64,000 nucleotides of DNA from JBQSUQ01 sp052384575 (lineage in GTDB: Bacteria > Pseudomonadota > Gammaproteobacteria > Enterobacterales > Pasteurellaceae): assembly GCA_052384575.1 (NCBI GenBank), contig JBQSUQ010000001.1; one strand, written 5' to 3'. This document shows positions 44,977-53,408 of this stretch, in pieces. A model generated the notes under the pieces. That model saw only the letters and a program-made list of their open reading frames with translations, was not told the origin of the DNA and made no database searches. The position numbers and the translations under genes are program-made. Every line of letters begins with the position of its first letter. Positions within the stretch are counted from its first letter, which is position 1.

Positions 44977-45681
44977 TTAATAATTAAATTTAGAATTTTT
45001 TGCTAATGTGGTTAATTGCATATTTTCGCTAAAACGTAAAATATCCGCTTCGCCCAATACGGTAGCTTGTTCGCCTTGAATATGTAATGCAGTACCTTCT
45101 GGCAAGGCATAAACGAATGAAGTTGGATTAACAATTAAAAATTCGCTCAAACGTTCCTCACGACTTTCACCATTATGTCCTTGCATTTTGCCAGAGATAA
45201 AGTGCGGATTAATTTGATGAGGGAATAGATTTAATGCATCAAAAGAAGGTGGGTAAGTAATTGGCATATCGTTGGTGGTCATAATGGAACTACCTGCAAC
45301 ATTTGCCCCTGCACTCCAACCAAAATAAGGCGTGCCAGCATTCACTTTCTCGCGAATTGCTGGCAGCAAATGATGTTCGTACATCCCTTTTAATAAACAG
45401 AATGTATTACCACCACCAATAGCAATCACATCAGCCTGTTCAATGATATCCGTATGCTTATTGCCTCGATGAACAGAAACAATCTCCATATCTAAACTAG
45501 CTAATGCTTGTTGCACTGTTGTTTCATATTCATCATAGGTACGACGAACTCCTGCATAAGGTACAAATGCAATTTTTTTGCCACGATAATTCGCTAAAAA
45601 TTGATCTAACCATGGAAGAGTGTGAACTAAATAGGCAGTATCCTTGTATTTTGAACCACTCATGAGTAACATATTTTTCAT
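44977..45681 (-). CDS. pepE: PepE: alpha-aspartyl dipeptidase (peptidase E)
   Basis: This 234-aa S51 serine peptidase hydrolyses dipeptides with an N-terminal aspartate. The nucleophile is S123 in GWSAGANVAG and the catalytic histidine H160 in INPHFISG. The length equals enteric PepE (229 aa) within a few residues. It is the first gene of the pepE-carrier-amidohydrolase transcript, with a GGAGAATT ribosome site and a CRP-like site upstream. Confidence 0.93.
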   Translation of the reverse strand: MKNMLLMSGSKYKDTAYLVHTLPWLDQFLANYRGKKIAFVPYAGVRRTYDEYETTVQQALASLDMEIVSVHRGNKHTDIIEQADVIAIGGGNTFCLLKGMYEHHLLPAIREKVNAGTPYFGWSAGANVAGSSIMTTNDMPITYPPSFDALNLFPHQINPHFISGKMQGHNGESREERLSEFLIVNPTSFVYALPEGTALHIQGEQATVLGEADILRFSENMQLTTLAKNSKFNY

Positions 45682-45712
45682 TTGAGAATTCTCCTTATTT
45701 CATTTTCGCTTT

Positions 45713-45773
45713 ATTATGCAATGAATTAGAAAAAACTAAAAATGAACTTCTCTATTTCTTGACCTGTGTCACA
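45713..45773 (-). promoter_or_regulatory. CRP-like site and promoter of the pepE transcript
   Basis: TTGACCTGTGTCACA (about 45759-45773) is a CRP-type dyad; on the minus strand it reads TGTGA-CACAGG-TCAA. A -10 CATAAT lies at 45713-45718 on the minus strand, placing the site near -61.5. The same gap must also promote the divergent M20 gene, but the site is too close to its ATG (45799) to activate it in the usual way. Confidence 0.55.
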
Positions 45774-45798
45774 AAATTAACTTGATAGGAGCTTATCC

Positions 45799-47037
45799 AT
45801 GTCTATTAATCTCTCTCGAATTCAAAACACCATTGAAAAATTAGCAACTATGACTTCGGTTGAGGGTGAATTAACTCGTTTAGCCTTTAGCCCCGAAGAT
45901 CAAATTGCTCATCAACATGTTGTTGATTTATGCAAAGACTATGATTTACAAATTCGTACTGATGAAATTGGTAATCTATTTATTCGTCGAGTAGGCGTTG
46001 AAGATCATTTGCCAGCAGTTGCCTTCGGTTCTCATATTGATACAGTCGTAAATGCCGGAAAATTTGATGGTCCTTTAGGATCTATTGGCGGACTAGAAAT
46101 CTTATTACAAGCTTGTGAGAAAAATATTAAAACCAGATACCCTTTAGAGCTGATCATTTTTAATTGTGAAGAATCAAGCCGCTTTAATTACGCCACTCTT
46201 GGCAGTAAAGTCATGTGTGGTATTGCAAATCAGCAAAGCTTATCTCATTTACGCGACAAACAAGGAAACGACCTCGCAAAAGCACTTACTGACATTGGAT
46301 TAGATATTAATCAGATTGATCAATGCAAACGTCATGCCAATGAATTCAAATGCTTCTTTGAATTGCATATTGAACAAGGCCCTCGTTTAGAAAATGAAAA
46401 CAAAACCATTGGCGTAGTCACAGGTATTGCTGCACCGATTCGTAGCATTGTAAAGATTAAAGGACAAGCGGATCATTCAGGTGCAACAGCAATGCATTAT
46501 CGTCATGATGCTTTACTTGGCGGTGCAGAATTAGCTCTCGCCATAGAGCAAGCGGCAATTGAAGCAGGACATTCAACTGTTGCTACTGTTGGTAATTTAA
46601 CCGCTAAACCTGGCGTGATGAATGTCGTCCCAGGCTATTGTGAATTATTAGTAGATATCCGCGGTATTCATACTGAAGCAAGAGAATCTGTCTTTACCAA
46701 ATTACAACAACAAATTGAGCAAGTTGCAGCTAAACGTGGATTAGAAATCGAATTACAACTCATTTCTAAAGATCAGCCTATTTTATTGCCTGACAATATG
46801 ATCAACGCCATTAGTCAAGCTTGTGAAACCCTAAATTATAGCTATGAAATTATGCCTAGTGGTGCAGGACATGACGCAATGCACATGGCAACCTTATGCC
46901 CAACGGGTATGATTTTTGTCCCATCTCATTTGGGAATCAGTCACAATCCATTAGAATTCACTGAATGGAAAGATATTGAAGCAGGGATCAAAGTACTGCA
47001 ATCTGTGGTATTAGCCCAAGCCGAAGTGCTTGATTAA
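45799..47037 (+). CDS. M20 hydrolase: N-carbamoyl-L-amino acid/allantoate amidohydrolase type
   Basis: This 412-aa M20C-type metallohydrolase has the motifs AFGSHIDTVVNAGKFDGPLG, FNCEESSRFNYATLGSK, FELHIEQGPRLE and the dimerisation part QADHSGATAMHYRHDAL, ending with SGAGHDAMHMA and SHLGISHNPLEFT. This set is shared by N-carbamoyl-L-amino acid hydrolases, beta-ureidopropionase and allantoate amidohydrolase. No hydantoinase or allantoin genes are nearby, so the substrate is open. It diverges from pepE and appears to belong to the same module. Confidence 0.87.
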   Translation: MSINLSRIQNTIEKLATMTSVEGELTRLAFSPEDQIAHQHVVDLCKDYDLQIRTDEIGNLFIRRVGVEDHLPAVAFGSHIDTVVNAGKFDGPLGSIGGLEILLQACEKNIKTRYPLELIIFNCEESSRFNYATLGSKVMCGIANQQSLSHLRDKQGNDLAKALTDIGLDINQIDQCKRHANEFKCFFELHIEQGPRLENENKTIGVVTGIAAPIRSIVKIKGQADHSGATAMHYRHDALLGGAELALAIEQAAIEAGHSTVATVGNLTAKPGVMNVVPGYCELLVDIRGIHTEARESVFTKLQQQIEQVAAKRGLEIELQLISKDQPILLPDNMINAISQACETLNYSYEIMPSGAGHDAMHMATLCPTGMIFVPSHLGISHNPLEFTEWKDIEAGIKVLQSVVLAQAEVLD

Positions 47038-47085
47038 ACCCAAAGTGCGGTGAAAATTTGGTGAGTTTTGCTATGAAGGAGAAAG

Positions 47086-47466
47086 ATGACAAGAATTAAT
47101 GTTGTGCCTGTTGAGGAATTGTGCGATCAGCATTTGCTGGCGGAACATCGTGAACTCACGAGAATCCCAAATGCCGTAGCCAAAGGGAAATATCACTTAC
47201 GTGGTCAACCCTTAGACTATAAGTTAGGCGAAGGGCATGTGCGTTTTTTCTTTAATAAATTAACGTTTCTCAAAAAACGTTATGATGAATTACATCAAGA
47301 ATGTAAAAATCGAGGCTTTAATGTGCAATATATTTGGCCGGAAAATGTACCTAAAGAGGCGAATCTCTGGCTAGATTATATCCCAACAGAACAAGCCCTA
47401 ATCATCAATCGCCAACGTATTCAAGAGAGAATGCCTGTAAAAGCCAGATTTACGTCTTCCTCTTAA
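47086..47466 (+). CDS. DenV-like pyrimidine-dimer DNA glycosylase/AP lyase
   Basis: This 126-aa protein aligns by eye with T4 endonuclease V (138 aa): MTRIN start, then DQHLLAEHREL. The catalytic Thr2 (its amine attacks after Met removal), R3, Q15, H16, R22, E23 and R26 of the T4 enzyme are all present, as is the GEGHVRFFFNKLTFLKKRYDEL segment. The C-terminus is shorter and lacks the aromatic WYKYYG-type patch that helps dimer recognition in T4. It would nick at UV dimers or abasic sites. It starts 49 bp after the M20 gene, with an uptake signal and a AAGGAGAAAG ribosome site between, so transfer by transformation is possible. Confidence 0.85.
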   Translation: MTRINVVPVEELCDQHLLAEHRELTRIPNAVAKGKYHLRGQPLDYKLGEGHVRFFFNKLTFLKKRYDELHQECKNRGFNVQYIWPENVPKEANLWLDYIPTEQALIINRQRIQERMPVKARFTSSS

Positions 47467-47469
47467 AGC

Positions 47470-47504
47470 AAGCGCTTAGAAATCCAATTTCTAAGCGCTT
47501 TTCT
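47470..47504 (+). terminator. Terminator after the DenV-like gene
   Basis: AAGCGCTTAGAAAT / ATTTCTAAGCGCTT is a perfect 14-bp stem with a very short loop, then TTCTT. Confidence 0.8.
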
Positions 47505-47562
47505 TCTAATCAGATTCAAAATTTTTCCGCCGACTTAAATATAATTTGTCATTTTTTTATTT

Positions 47563-47596
47563 CTGTCATCATTCTGTCATATTTCTTTTCTACACT
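47563..47596 (+). promoter_or_regulatory. Pho box and promoter of pstS
   Basis: Two CTGTCAT repeats (47563-47569 and 47574-47580) are separated by 4 bp, giving the exact 11-bp period of a PhoB site. A -10 TACACT (47591-47596) starts 10 bp after the second repeat, the classic layout where PhoB replaces the -35. It drives pstS and probably the whole pst-pho operon under phosphate limitation. Confidence 0.92.
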
Positions 47597-47638
47597 GCAC
47601 TCTGTGAATGGTTAGTTATCAACAAAACGGAGAACAGT

Positions 47639-48682
47639 ATGTTAATCAAATTTAATCAATCACTTGCCATTTTAAGTCTTGGCGCGGGTCTAGTTCTATC
47701 AGCTAATGCTCAAACGATTACTGGCGCAGGAGCTTCATTCCCTTATCCAATTTATGCCAAATGGGCAGCGTTATATGAACAAGAAACGGGGCATAGAGTT
47801 AATTATCAATCGATTGGCTCAGGCGGTGGGCAACAACAGATTATTGCGAAAACTATTGATTTCGGTGCCTCTGATGATCCAATGAAAGCAAAACAATTAA
47901 ATGAAAATGCATTGCTTCAATTTCCAGCTATTATTGGTGGTACTGTACCAGTAGTAAATTTAGCAGAAATTCAATCAGGCAAATTACAGCTTTCAGGAGA
48001 GATTTTAGCAGATATCTATTTGGGTAAAATTACGAAATGGAACGATCCAGCCATTGTAAAACTCAACCCAACACTAAATTTACCCGATAAAAATATCATT
48101 GTAATCCGTCGCTCAGATGGTTCGGGTACAACATTTGGTTGGACAAACTATTTATCAAAAGTATCTTCAGAATGGAAAACAAAAGTCGGTGAAGGAAAAT
48201 CTGTTAAATGGCCTGTCGGGCAAGGTGGGAAAGGTAATGAAGGTGTCGCTGCTTATGTTAAGCAACTCAAAAATTCAATTGGATATGTAGAATATGCTTA
48301 TGCTAAACAAAATGGGCTTTCTTGGGTGAGTTTACAAAATGCAGCTGGTAAATTTGTATCACCATCCAAAGCTAGCTTTATGGCTGCTGCAAGTCATGCA
48401 GATTGGGAAAATGCCGAAGGAATGGGAGTGCTTTTAACCAATGAAAAAGGTGATGAGGCTTGGCCTATCACAGCATCGAGTTTCATTTTAGTGCATAAAT
48501 ATGCGGATAAACCTGCACAAACCAAAGCAGTGTTTGATTTCTTTGATTGGGCATTTAAGCAAGGGGATCAAGCTGCGGAAGAACTCGATTATGTACCAAT
48601 TCCTGAAAATGTGGTAACAAAAATTAAAGCGACATGGAAAGCTGAAGCAAAAGATCAGCAAGGGAAACTATTGTATCCCTAA
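47639..48682 (+). CDS. pstS: PstS: periplasmic phosphate-binding protein
   Basis: This 347-aa protein binds phosphate and hands it to PstCAB. The signal peptide cleaves near ANA|QTI (residue 24). Phosphate-contacting segments GAGASFPYPIYAKW, SIGSGGGQQQI and RRSDGSGTTF are present. The start with a CGGAGAAC ribosome site gives the E. coli length (346); the longer frame from 47546 would begin inside the Pho box and is rejected. Confidence 0.96.
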   Translation: MLIKFNQSLAILSLGAGLVLSANAQTITGAGASFPYPIYAKWAALYEQETGHRVNYQSIGSGGGQQQIIAKTIDFGASDDPMKAKQLNENALLQFPAIIGGTVPVVNLAEIQSGKLQLSGEILADIYLGKITKWNDPAIVKLNPTLNLPDKNIIVIRRSDGSGTTFGWTNYLSKVSSEWKTKVGEGKSVKWPVGQGGKGNEGVAAYVKQLKNSIGYVEYAYAKQNGLSWVSLQNAAGKFVSPSKASFMAAASHADWENAEGMGVLLTNEKGDEAWPITASSFILVHKYADKPAQTKAVFDFFDWAFKQGDQAAEELDYVPIPENVVTKIKATWKAEAKDQQGKLLYP

Positions 48683-48745
48683 ATCGATTGAGGATGGCTG
48701 AGTAAAAGTCATCCTTCCCTTTTTGCATAAGATGAGTTTATTACC

Positions 48746-49696
48746 ATGTATTTTTGTAGAAATAAGAATCAATGTTTAAACCATAAAGGTATGGAATGGC
48801 TATTTCATCAATTAACTCGCCTATTTGCATTGTTAGTATTTCTGATGTTAGCAGCAATATTGGTCTCATTAGTTATTGGAAGCTGGGAATCAGTTAGTAC
48901 TTTTCATTTTGGCTTTCTATGGGATAGCGAATGGGATCCAGTAAAAGAGCAATACGGAGCAGTAGTCCCAATTGTTGGAACCCTGATTTCCGCAGGGATC
49001 GCACTCATTATTGCGGTACCTATTTCTTTTGGTATCGCTGCATTCTTGACCGAACTTGCACCTCGCTGGATACAAGCACCAGTCAGTACTGCCATTGAAA
49101 TGTTAGCTGCAATTCCCTCTATTATCTATGGTATGTGGGGGCTGTTTGTGTTTGTACCCCTTTTCCAAGAATATATTCAACCAACTCTCATTGCGTTTTT
49201 CGGCGAACTTCCTCTATTAAGTGCGGTATTTTCTGGCGCACCTTTTGGAATTGGCTTATTCAGTGCAGGATTAGTTCTTGCAATTATGATTATTCCTTTT
49301 ATCGCTTCAGTAATGAGAGATGTATTCAGTGTGGTCCCCCCGCTAATGAAAGAATCAGCTTATGGATTAGGTTCAACCACTTGGGAAGTGATCTGGAAAG
49401 TGATTCTGCCTTACACCAAAACTGGAGTGATTGGGAGCATTATGTTGGGACTAGGACGAGCATTAGGAGAAACAATGGCAGTTACTTTTGTTATTGGTAA
49501 TGCTTTCCAGCTTCCCGATTCAATCTTTTCCCCCTCCACTTCAATTGCCTCTGCGATTGCGAATGAATTTAACGAAGCTAGTGGACTACAAAAATCAGCC
49601 TTAATGGAATTAGGTTTAATTTTATTCTTAATGACTTCGATTGTACTGATTGCTTCTCGGCTATTAGTTTTACGCACCGCAAAAGGAAGGAAATAA
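48746..49696 (+). CDS. pstC: PstC: phosphate ABC transporter permease
   Basis: This 316-aa inner-membrane permease has six or more helices; FGIAAFLTELAPRWIQAPV and the EAA-loop region MKESAYGLGSTTWEVIWKVILP contact PstB. It has SAIPSIIYGMWGLFVFVP-type PstC features. The Met at residue 16 (EWLFHQL) is an alternative start. It follows pstS after a 63-bp gap and precedes pstA by 3 bp. Confidence 0.94.
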   Translation: MYFCRNKNQCLNHKGMEWLFHQLTRLFALLVFLMLAAILVSLVIGSWESVSTFHFGFLWDSEWDPVKEQYGAVVPIVGTLISAGIALIIAVPISFGIAAFLTELAPRWIQAPVSTAIEMLAAIPSIIYGMWGLFVFVPLFQEYIQPTLIAFFGELPLLSAVFSGAPFGIGLFSAGLVLAIMIIPFIASVMRDVFSVVPPLMKESAYGLGSTTWEVIWKVILPYTKTGVIGSIMLGLGRALGETMAVTFVIGNAFQLPDSIFSPSTSIASAIANEFNEASGLQKSALMELGLILFLMTSIVLIASRLLVLRTAKGRK

Positions 49697-49699
49697 TCA

Positions 49700-50542
49700 A
49701 TGAAATATTTACAAAATTCCCGTTTTCATTGGCGAAAATGTTGTAACAACATCATGCTAACTTTAGCTTATAGCGCAGTGATTTTTGGTCTATTTTGGTT
49801 AATTTGGATCTTATCTACATTAATCTTAAAAGGCTTACCAGCACTTTCCATCCAATTATTTATTCAAAATACACCTGCTCCAAATGAAACAGGCGGACTT
49901 TTCAACGCGCTGATAGGTTCAATTTTAATGGTTTCTGTCGCAACATTGATTGCCACTCCTATAGGACTTTTAGCCGGCACTTATTTAAGTGAATACGGAC
50001 GTTATTCTTGGCTAGCAAGGATAACAAGATTTTTGAATGATATTCTTCTTTCTGCCCCTTCAATTATTATAGGCTTATTTGTTTACGCTATTTATGTTGC
50101 ACAAGTTAAACACTATTCAGGCTGGGCTGGTTCTATAGCTTTAGCCATTTTGGTTATTCCAGTCGTGGTTCGTACCACTGACAATATGTTGAATTTAGTC
50201 CCCAATAATTTACGTGAAGCTGCAGCAGCCTTAGGATGCCCACAATGGCGAATCATCACTATGATTTGTTATCGTGCTGCTCGTTCGGGTATTTTGACTG
50301 GTGTATTACTTTCTATTGCTCGAATTTCAGGGGAAACAGCTCCTCTGTTATTTACCGCACTTTCAAACCAATTTATGTCGTGGAATATGAATGAACCTAT
50401 GGCAAATCTCCCCGTTGTGATTTACCAATACGCAGCTAGCCCGTTTAATGATTGGAATAACTTAGCTTGGGCAGGCGCAACCTTAATTACTCTTTTCGTG
50501 CTGACCTTAAATATCTTGACCCGACTCAACATTAAAAAATAG
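49700..50542 (+). CDS. pstA: PstA: phosphate ABC transporter permease
   Basis: This 280-aa partner of PstC has six helices and the EAA-type loop LREAAAALGCPQWRIITMICYRAARSG. The TETAPLLFTALSN region is typical of PstA. It is tightly coupled to pstC and pstB. Confidence 0.94.
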   Translation: MKYLQNSRFHWRKCCNNIMLTLAYSAVIFGLFWLIWILSTLILKGLPALSIQLFIQNTPAPNETGGLFNALIGSILMVSVATLIATPIGLLAGTYLSEYGRYSWLARITRFLNDILLSAPSIIIGLFVYAIYVAQVKHYSGWAGSIALAILVIPVVVRTTDNMLNLVPNNLREAAAALGCPQWRIITMICYRAARSGILTGVLLSIARISGETAPLLFTALSNQFMSWNMNEPMANLPVVIYQYAASPFNDWNNLAWAGATLITLFVLTLNILTRLNIKK

Positions 50543-50550
50543 GGAAAACT

Positions 50551-51324
50551 ATGACTACACTACTCAACATTGATGCCAAATTAACGATTAAGCAGCTTAA
50601 TTTTTACTATGACCATTTTCACGCACTGAAAAATATTAATTTGCCAATTGCTAAGAATAAGGTAACTGCATTTATTGGGCCTTCTGGCTGTGGTAAATCC
50701 ACATTGCTACGTACCTTTAATCGAATGTTTGAACTCTATCCAAACCAAAAAGCAACAGGACAGATTTTATTAGATAATGAAAATTTACTCACTACTGATA
50801 CGGATATTGCGATCATTCGCTCTAAAATTGGCATGGTCTTTCAAAAGCCAACACCTTTTCCGATGTCTATTTATGATAATGTTGCCTTTGGAATTCGCTT
50901 GTTTGAGAAATTACCCAAATCTGAATTGAATGATCGCATTGAATGGGCGTTAACCAAATCTGCATTATGGAACGAAGTGAAAGATAAATTACACCAAAGC
51001 GGCGACAGCTTATCTGGAGGTCAGCAACAACGATTATGTATCGCACGAGGTATTGCTGTAAAGCCCGAAGTATTGTTATTAGATGAGCCTTGCTCTGCAT
51101 TAGATCCGATTTCAACAATGAAAATTGAAGAACTGATTTCTGAACTCAAACACGATTACACTGTGGCGATGGTGACACATAACATGCAACAAGCAGCACG
51201 CTGCTCTGATTATACCGCCTATATGTATCTTGGCGAATTGGTAGAATTTGGGACAACTCAACAAGTATTTGAACAGCCTAAACACCAGCAAACTGCCGAT
51301 TACATTTTAGGCAAAATGGGGTAA
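50551..51324 (+). CDS. pstB: PstB: phosphate ABC transporter ATPase
   Basis: This 257-aa ATPase has Walker A GPSGCGKST (43-51), Q-loop QKPTPFPMSIYDNVAFG typical of PstB, signature LSGGQQQRLCIARG and Walker B LLLDEPCSALDP. It is directly followed by phoB; the phoU gene that normally follows pstB in E. coli is missing. Confidence 0.96.
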   Translation: MTTLLNIDAKLTIKQLNFYYDHFHALKNINLPIAKNKVTAFIGPSGCGKSTLLRTFNRMFELYPNQKATGQILLDNENLLTTDTDIAIIRSKIGMVFQKPTPFPMSIYDNVAFGIRLFEKLPKSELNDRIEWALTKSALWNEVKDKLHQSGDSLSGGQQQRLCIARGIAVKPEVLLLDEPCSALDPISTMKIEELISELKHDYTVAMVTHNMQQAARCSDYTAYMYLGELVEFGTTQQVFEQPKHQQTADYILGKMG

Positions 51325-51392
51325 AATACATCACATACATAATCAGTTACTAAATTTTACCAATGAATTTTAAATACAGGTTATGAAATATC

Positions 51393-52082
51393 ATGAAAGG
51401 CAAAATTCTGATTGTTGAAGATGAACATTCTATTCGAGAGATGATCGCTTTCTATTTAACTCATCAAGAATATGAAGTCATTACAGCAGAAAATTATCTA
51501 AGTGCGGTTAAAAAATTAAACGAAAATCCCAAACTGATTTTATTAGACTGGATGTTACCTGGACGTTCAGGTATACAGCTCATTGACTATCTCAAAAAGC
51601 ACGAAGAAAGCGCCAAAATACCCATTATAATGCTGACAGCTCGTAGCGCCGAAGAAGATTGCATTACTTGTTTAAATGCTGGAGCTGATGATTATATAAC
51701 CAAACCATTTTCGCCTAAAATTTTACTCGCCCGAATTGAAGCTCTTTGGCGACGAACATATGATCCGCCAAGTACAATCCTCTGCATAGATAACCTCAGT
51801 ATTGACCAAGAAGCTCAACGTGTTTTCTGTGACAACAAAAATATTGAACTAAGCCATACAGAATATAAACTTTTGCATTTTTTTATGTCGCATGCTGAAA
51901 AAGTGTATAGTCGAGAACAGTTACTTGATTTTATTTGGGGAAATGATAATTATGTAGAAGACAGAACAGTTGATTCTTATATCCGTCGTTTACGCAAAAG
52001 CTTAGAACCTTACAAGTTTGATCGCTATATACAAACAGTTAGAGGTTCAGGATATCGTTTTTCTAGCCACTTTGATGACTAA
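51393..52082 (+). CDS. phoB: PhoB: phosphate regulon response regulator
   Basis: This 229-aa OmpR-type regulator has the receiver aspartate D52 in LILLDWMLPG and acidic pocket VEDE (8-11), and a C-terminal winged helix ending with VRGSGYRFS. It would bind the Pho box upstream of pstS. It starts 68 bp after pstB with no clear promoter of its own, and precedes phoR by 2 bp. Confidence 0.94.
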   Translation: MKGKILIVEDEHSIREMIAFYLTHQEYEVITAENYLSAVKKLNENPKLILLDWMLPGRSGIQLIDYLKKHEESAKIPIIMLTARSAEEDCITCLNAGADDYITKPFSPKILLARIEALWRRTYDPPSTILCIDNLSIDQEAQRVFCDNKNIELSHTEYKLLHFFMSHAEKVYSREQLLDFIWGNDNYVEDRTVDSYIRRLRKSLEPYKFDRYIQTVRGSGYRFSSHFDD

Positions 52083-52084
52083 AG

Positions 52085-53368
52085 ATGAAATTTAATTACC
52101 CTATTATAAAAAATGTGATTTTACAGCTAGTACTAACAGGAAGTATTTCTTTTTTATTTAGCTTATTCAGCAAAACTTTCTCATTTTGGTTCATTATTAG
52201 CTTGTTACTGCTCATCATTTGGCATAATTATAATGAAGCAATCTTATTACAACTCCTCAATCCGAACAAACCAAAGCCTAAAAAACAAAAAAGAACGGCA
52301 ATAGAATACATTTCTCAAACCGCTGCATATTATCAAGAGAGTAACCGAAGAGATAAAATAAAAACATTACGTTTATTGTCCAAACTAAATCGTAATATTA
52401 AATATCTTCCCGATGCAGTGATTATTTGCAAAAACAATGGCGATATATCATGGTGTAATCAATCCGCTCAGCAACTATTCGAATTTTTTTGGGAAAAGAA
52501 AGTCAATAAAAGTATATTTAATGTCATTTTTTATCCTGAATTCAGACCTTACTTTCAACAAGAGAATACTCAACGTCCCCTCGTTTTATTAGATCATAAT
52601 AAGCGCTATATTGAGCTTCACTTAAATAGATATGACAATGCGTCACTTCTCATCATCGCAAGAAATGTCACTTCATTCGTTCGATTACTTCATAGTAGAC
52701 AAACTTTTTTAGCCAATATTAACCATGAATTAAGAACACCTTTAACTGTTCTGCAAGGTTATTTAGAAATGTTAGAGTCTGATCCTCATAACAACGAATT
52801 ATATGAACAATCGATATCAGCAATGAAAGCACAGAGTCAAAGAATGGCTAATTTAATTCAACAATTAGGCATTTTATCCAAAATAGAAAATTCAAATAAT
52901 ACTGAACATTGTGCAGTGAATGTATCTGACATCATAATTTCACTGAAAAAACATTCATCAATTTTACAACAAGCCCACCGAATTCATTATGAAATAGAAC
53001 CGGATATTTATGTTATGGGCGATGAAAATCAAATACAGAGTGCGATATCAAATTTAATCTATAATGCCTTACGCCATTCAGGTGATAATGCGTTTATAGA
53101 GGTTTCATGGAAACGTTGTGAACAAGGGGCACAATTTATCATTAAAGATAATGGTGTTGGCATTGAAGCGAAACATTTAGCACATCTAACAGAACGATTC
53201 TATCGAGTAGATGAATCTAGGAGTAATGAAACTGGAGGAAGTGGGCTAGGACTTGCCATAGTTAAGCACGCCTTAGAACAACACAACAGCCAGCTTCAAA
53301 TTCTAAGTGAGGTAAATAAAGGTAGTGAATTTTCTTTTATTCTTAAGGAAGAAAAGCAGCTTACTTGA
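52085..53368 (+). CDS. phoR: PhoR: phosphate regulon sensor kinase
   Basis: This 427-aa histidine kinase has two N-terminal membrane helices (about 10-48), a PAS-like domain (LPDAVIICKNNGDISWCNQSA, about 108-195), the phospho-accepting H214 in NINHELRTPLTVLQGYLEML, and ATPase boxes NALRHSGDNA and DNGVGIEAKHL/GGSGLGLAIVKHAL. There is no large periplasmic sensor, as in E. coli PhoR, which reads the Pst state through PhoU. PhoU is not encoded here. Confidence 0.94.
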   Translation: MKFNYPIIKNVILQLVLTGSISFLFSLFSKTFSFWFIISLLLLIIWHNYNEAILLQLLNPNKPKPKKQKRTAIEYISQTAAYYQESNRRDKIKTLRLLSKLNRNIKYLPDAVIICKNNGDISWCNQSAQQLFEFFWEKKVNKSIFNVIFYPEFRPYFQQENTQRPLVLLDHNKRYIELHLNRYDNASLLIIARNVTSFVRLLHSRQTFLANINHELRTPLTVLQGYLEMLESDPHNNELYEQSISAMKAQSQRMANLIQQLGILSKIENSNNTEHCAVNVSDIIISLKKHSSILQQAHRIHYEIEPDIYVMGDENQIQSAISNLIYNALRHSGDNAFIEVSWKRCEQGAQFIIKDNGVGIEAKHLAHLTERFYRVDESRSNETGGSGLGLAIVKHALEQHNSQLQILSEVNKGSEFSFILKEEKQLT

Positions 53369-53408
53369 ACTTCATTAAAATATGAATTTTCTCCTTATAA
53401 ATCCAACG

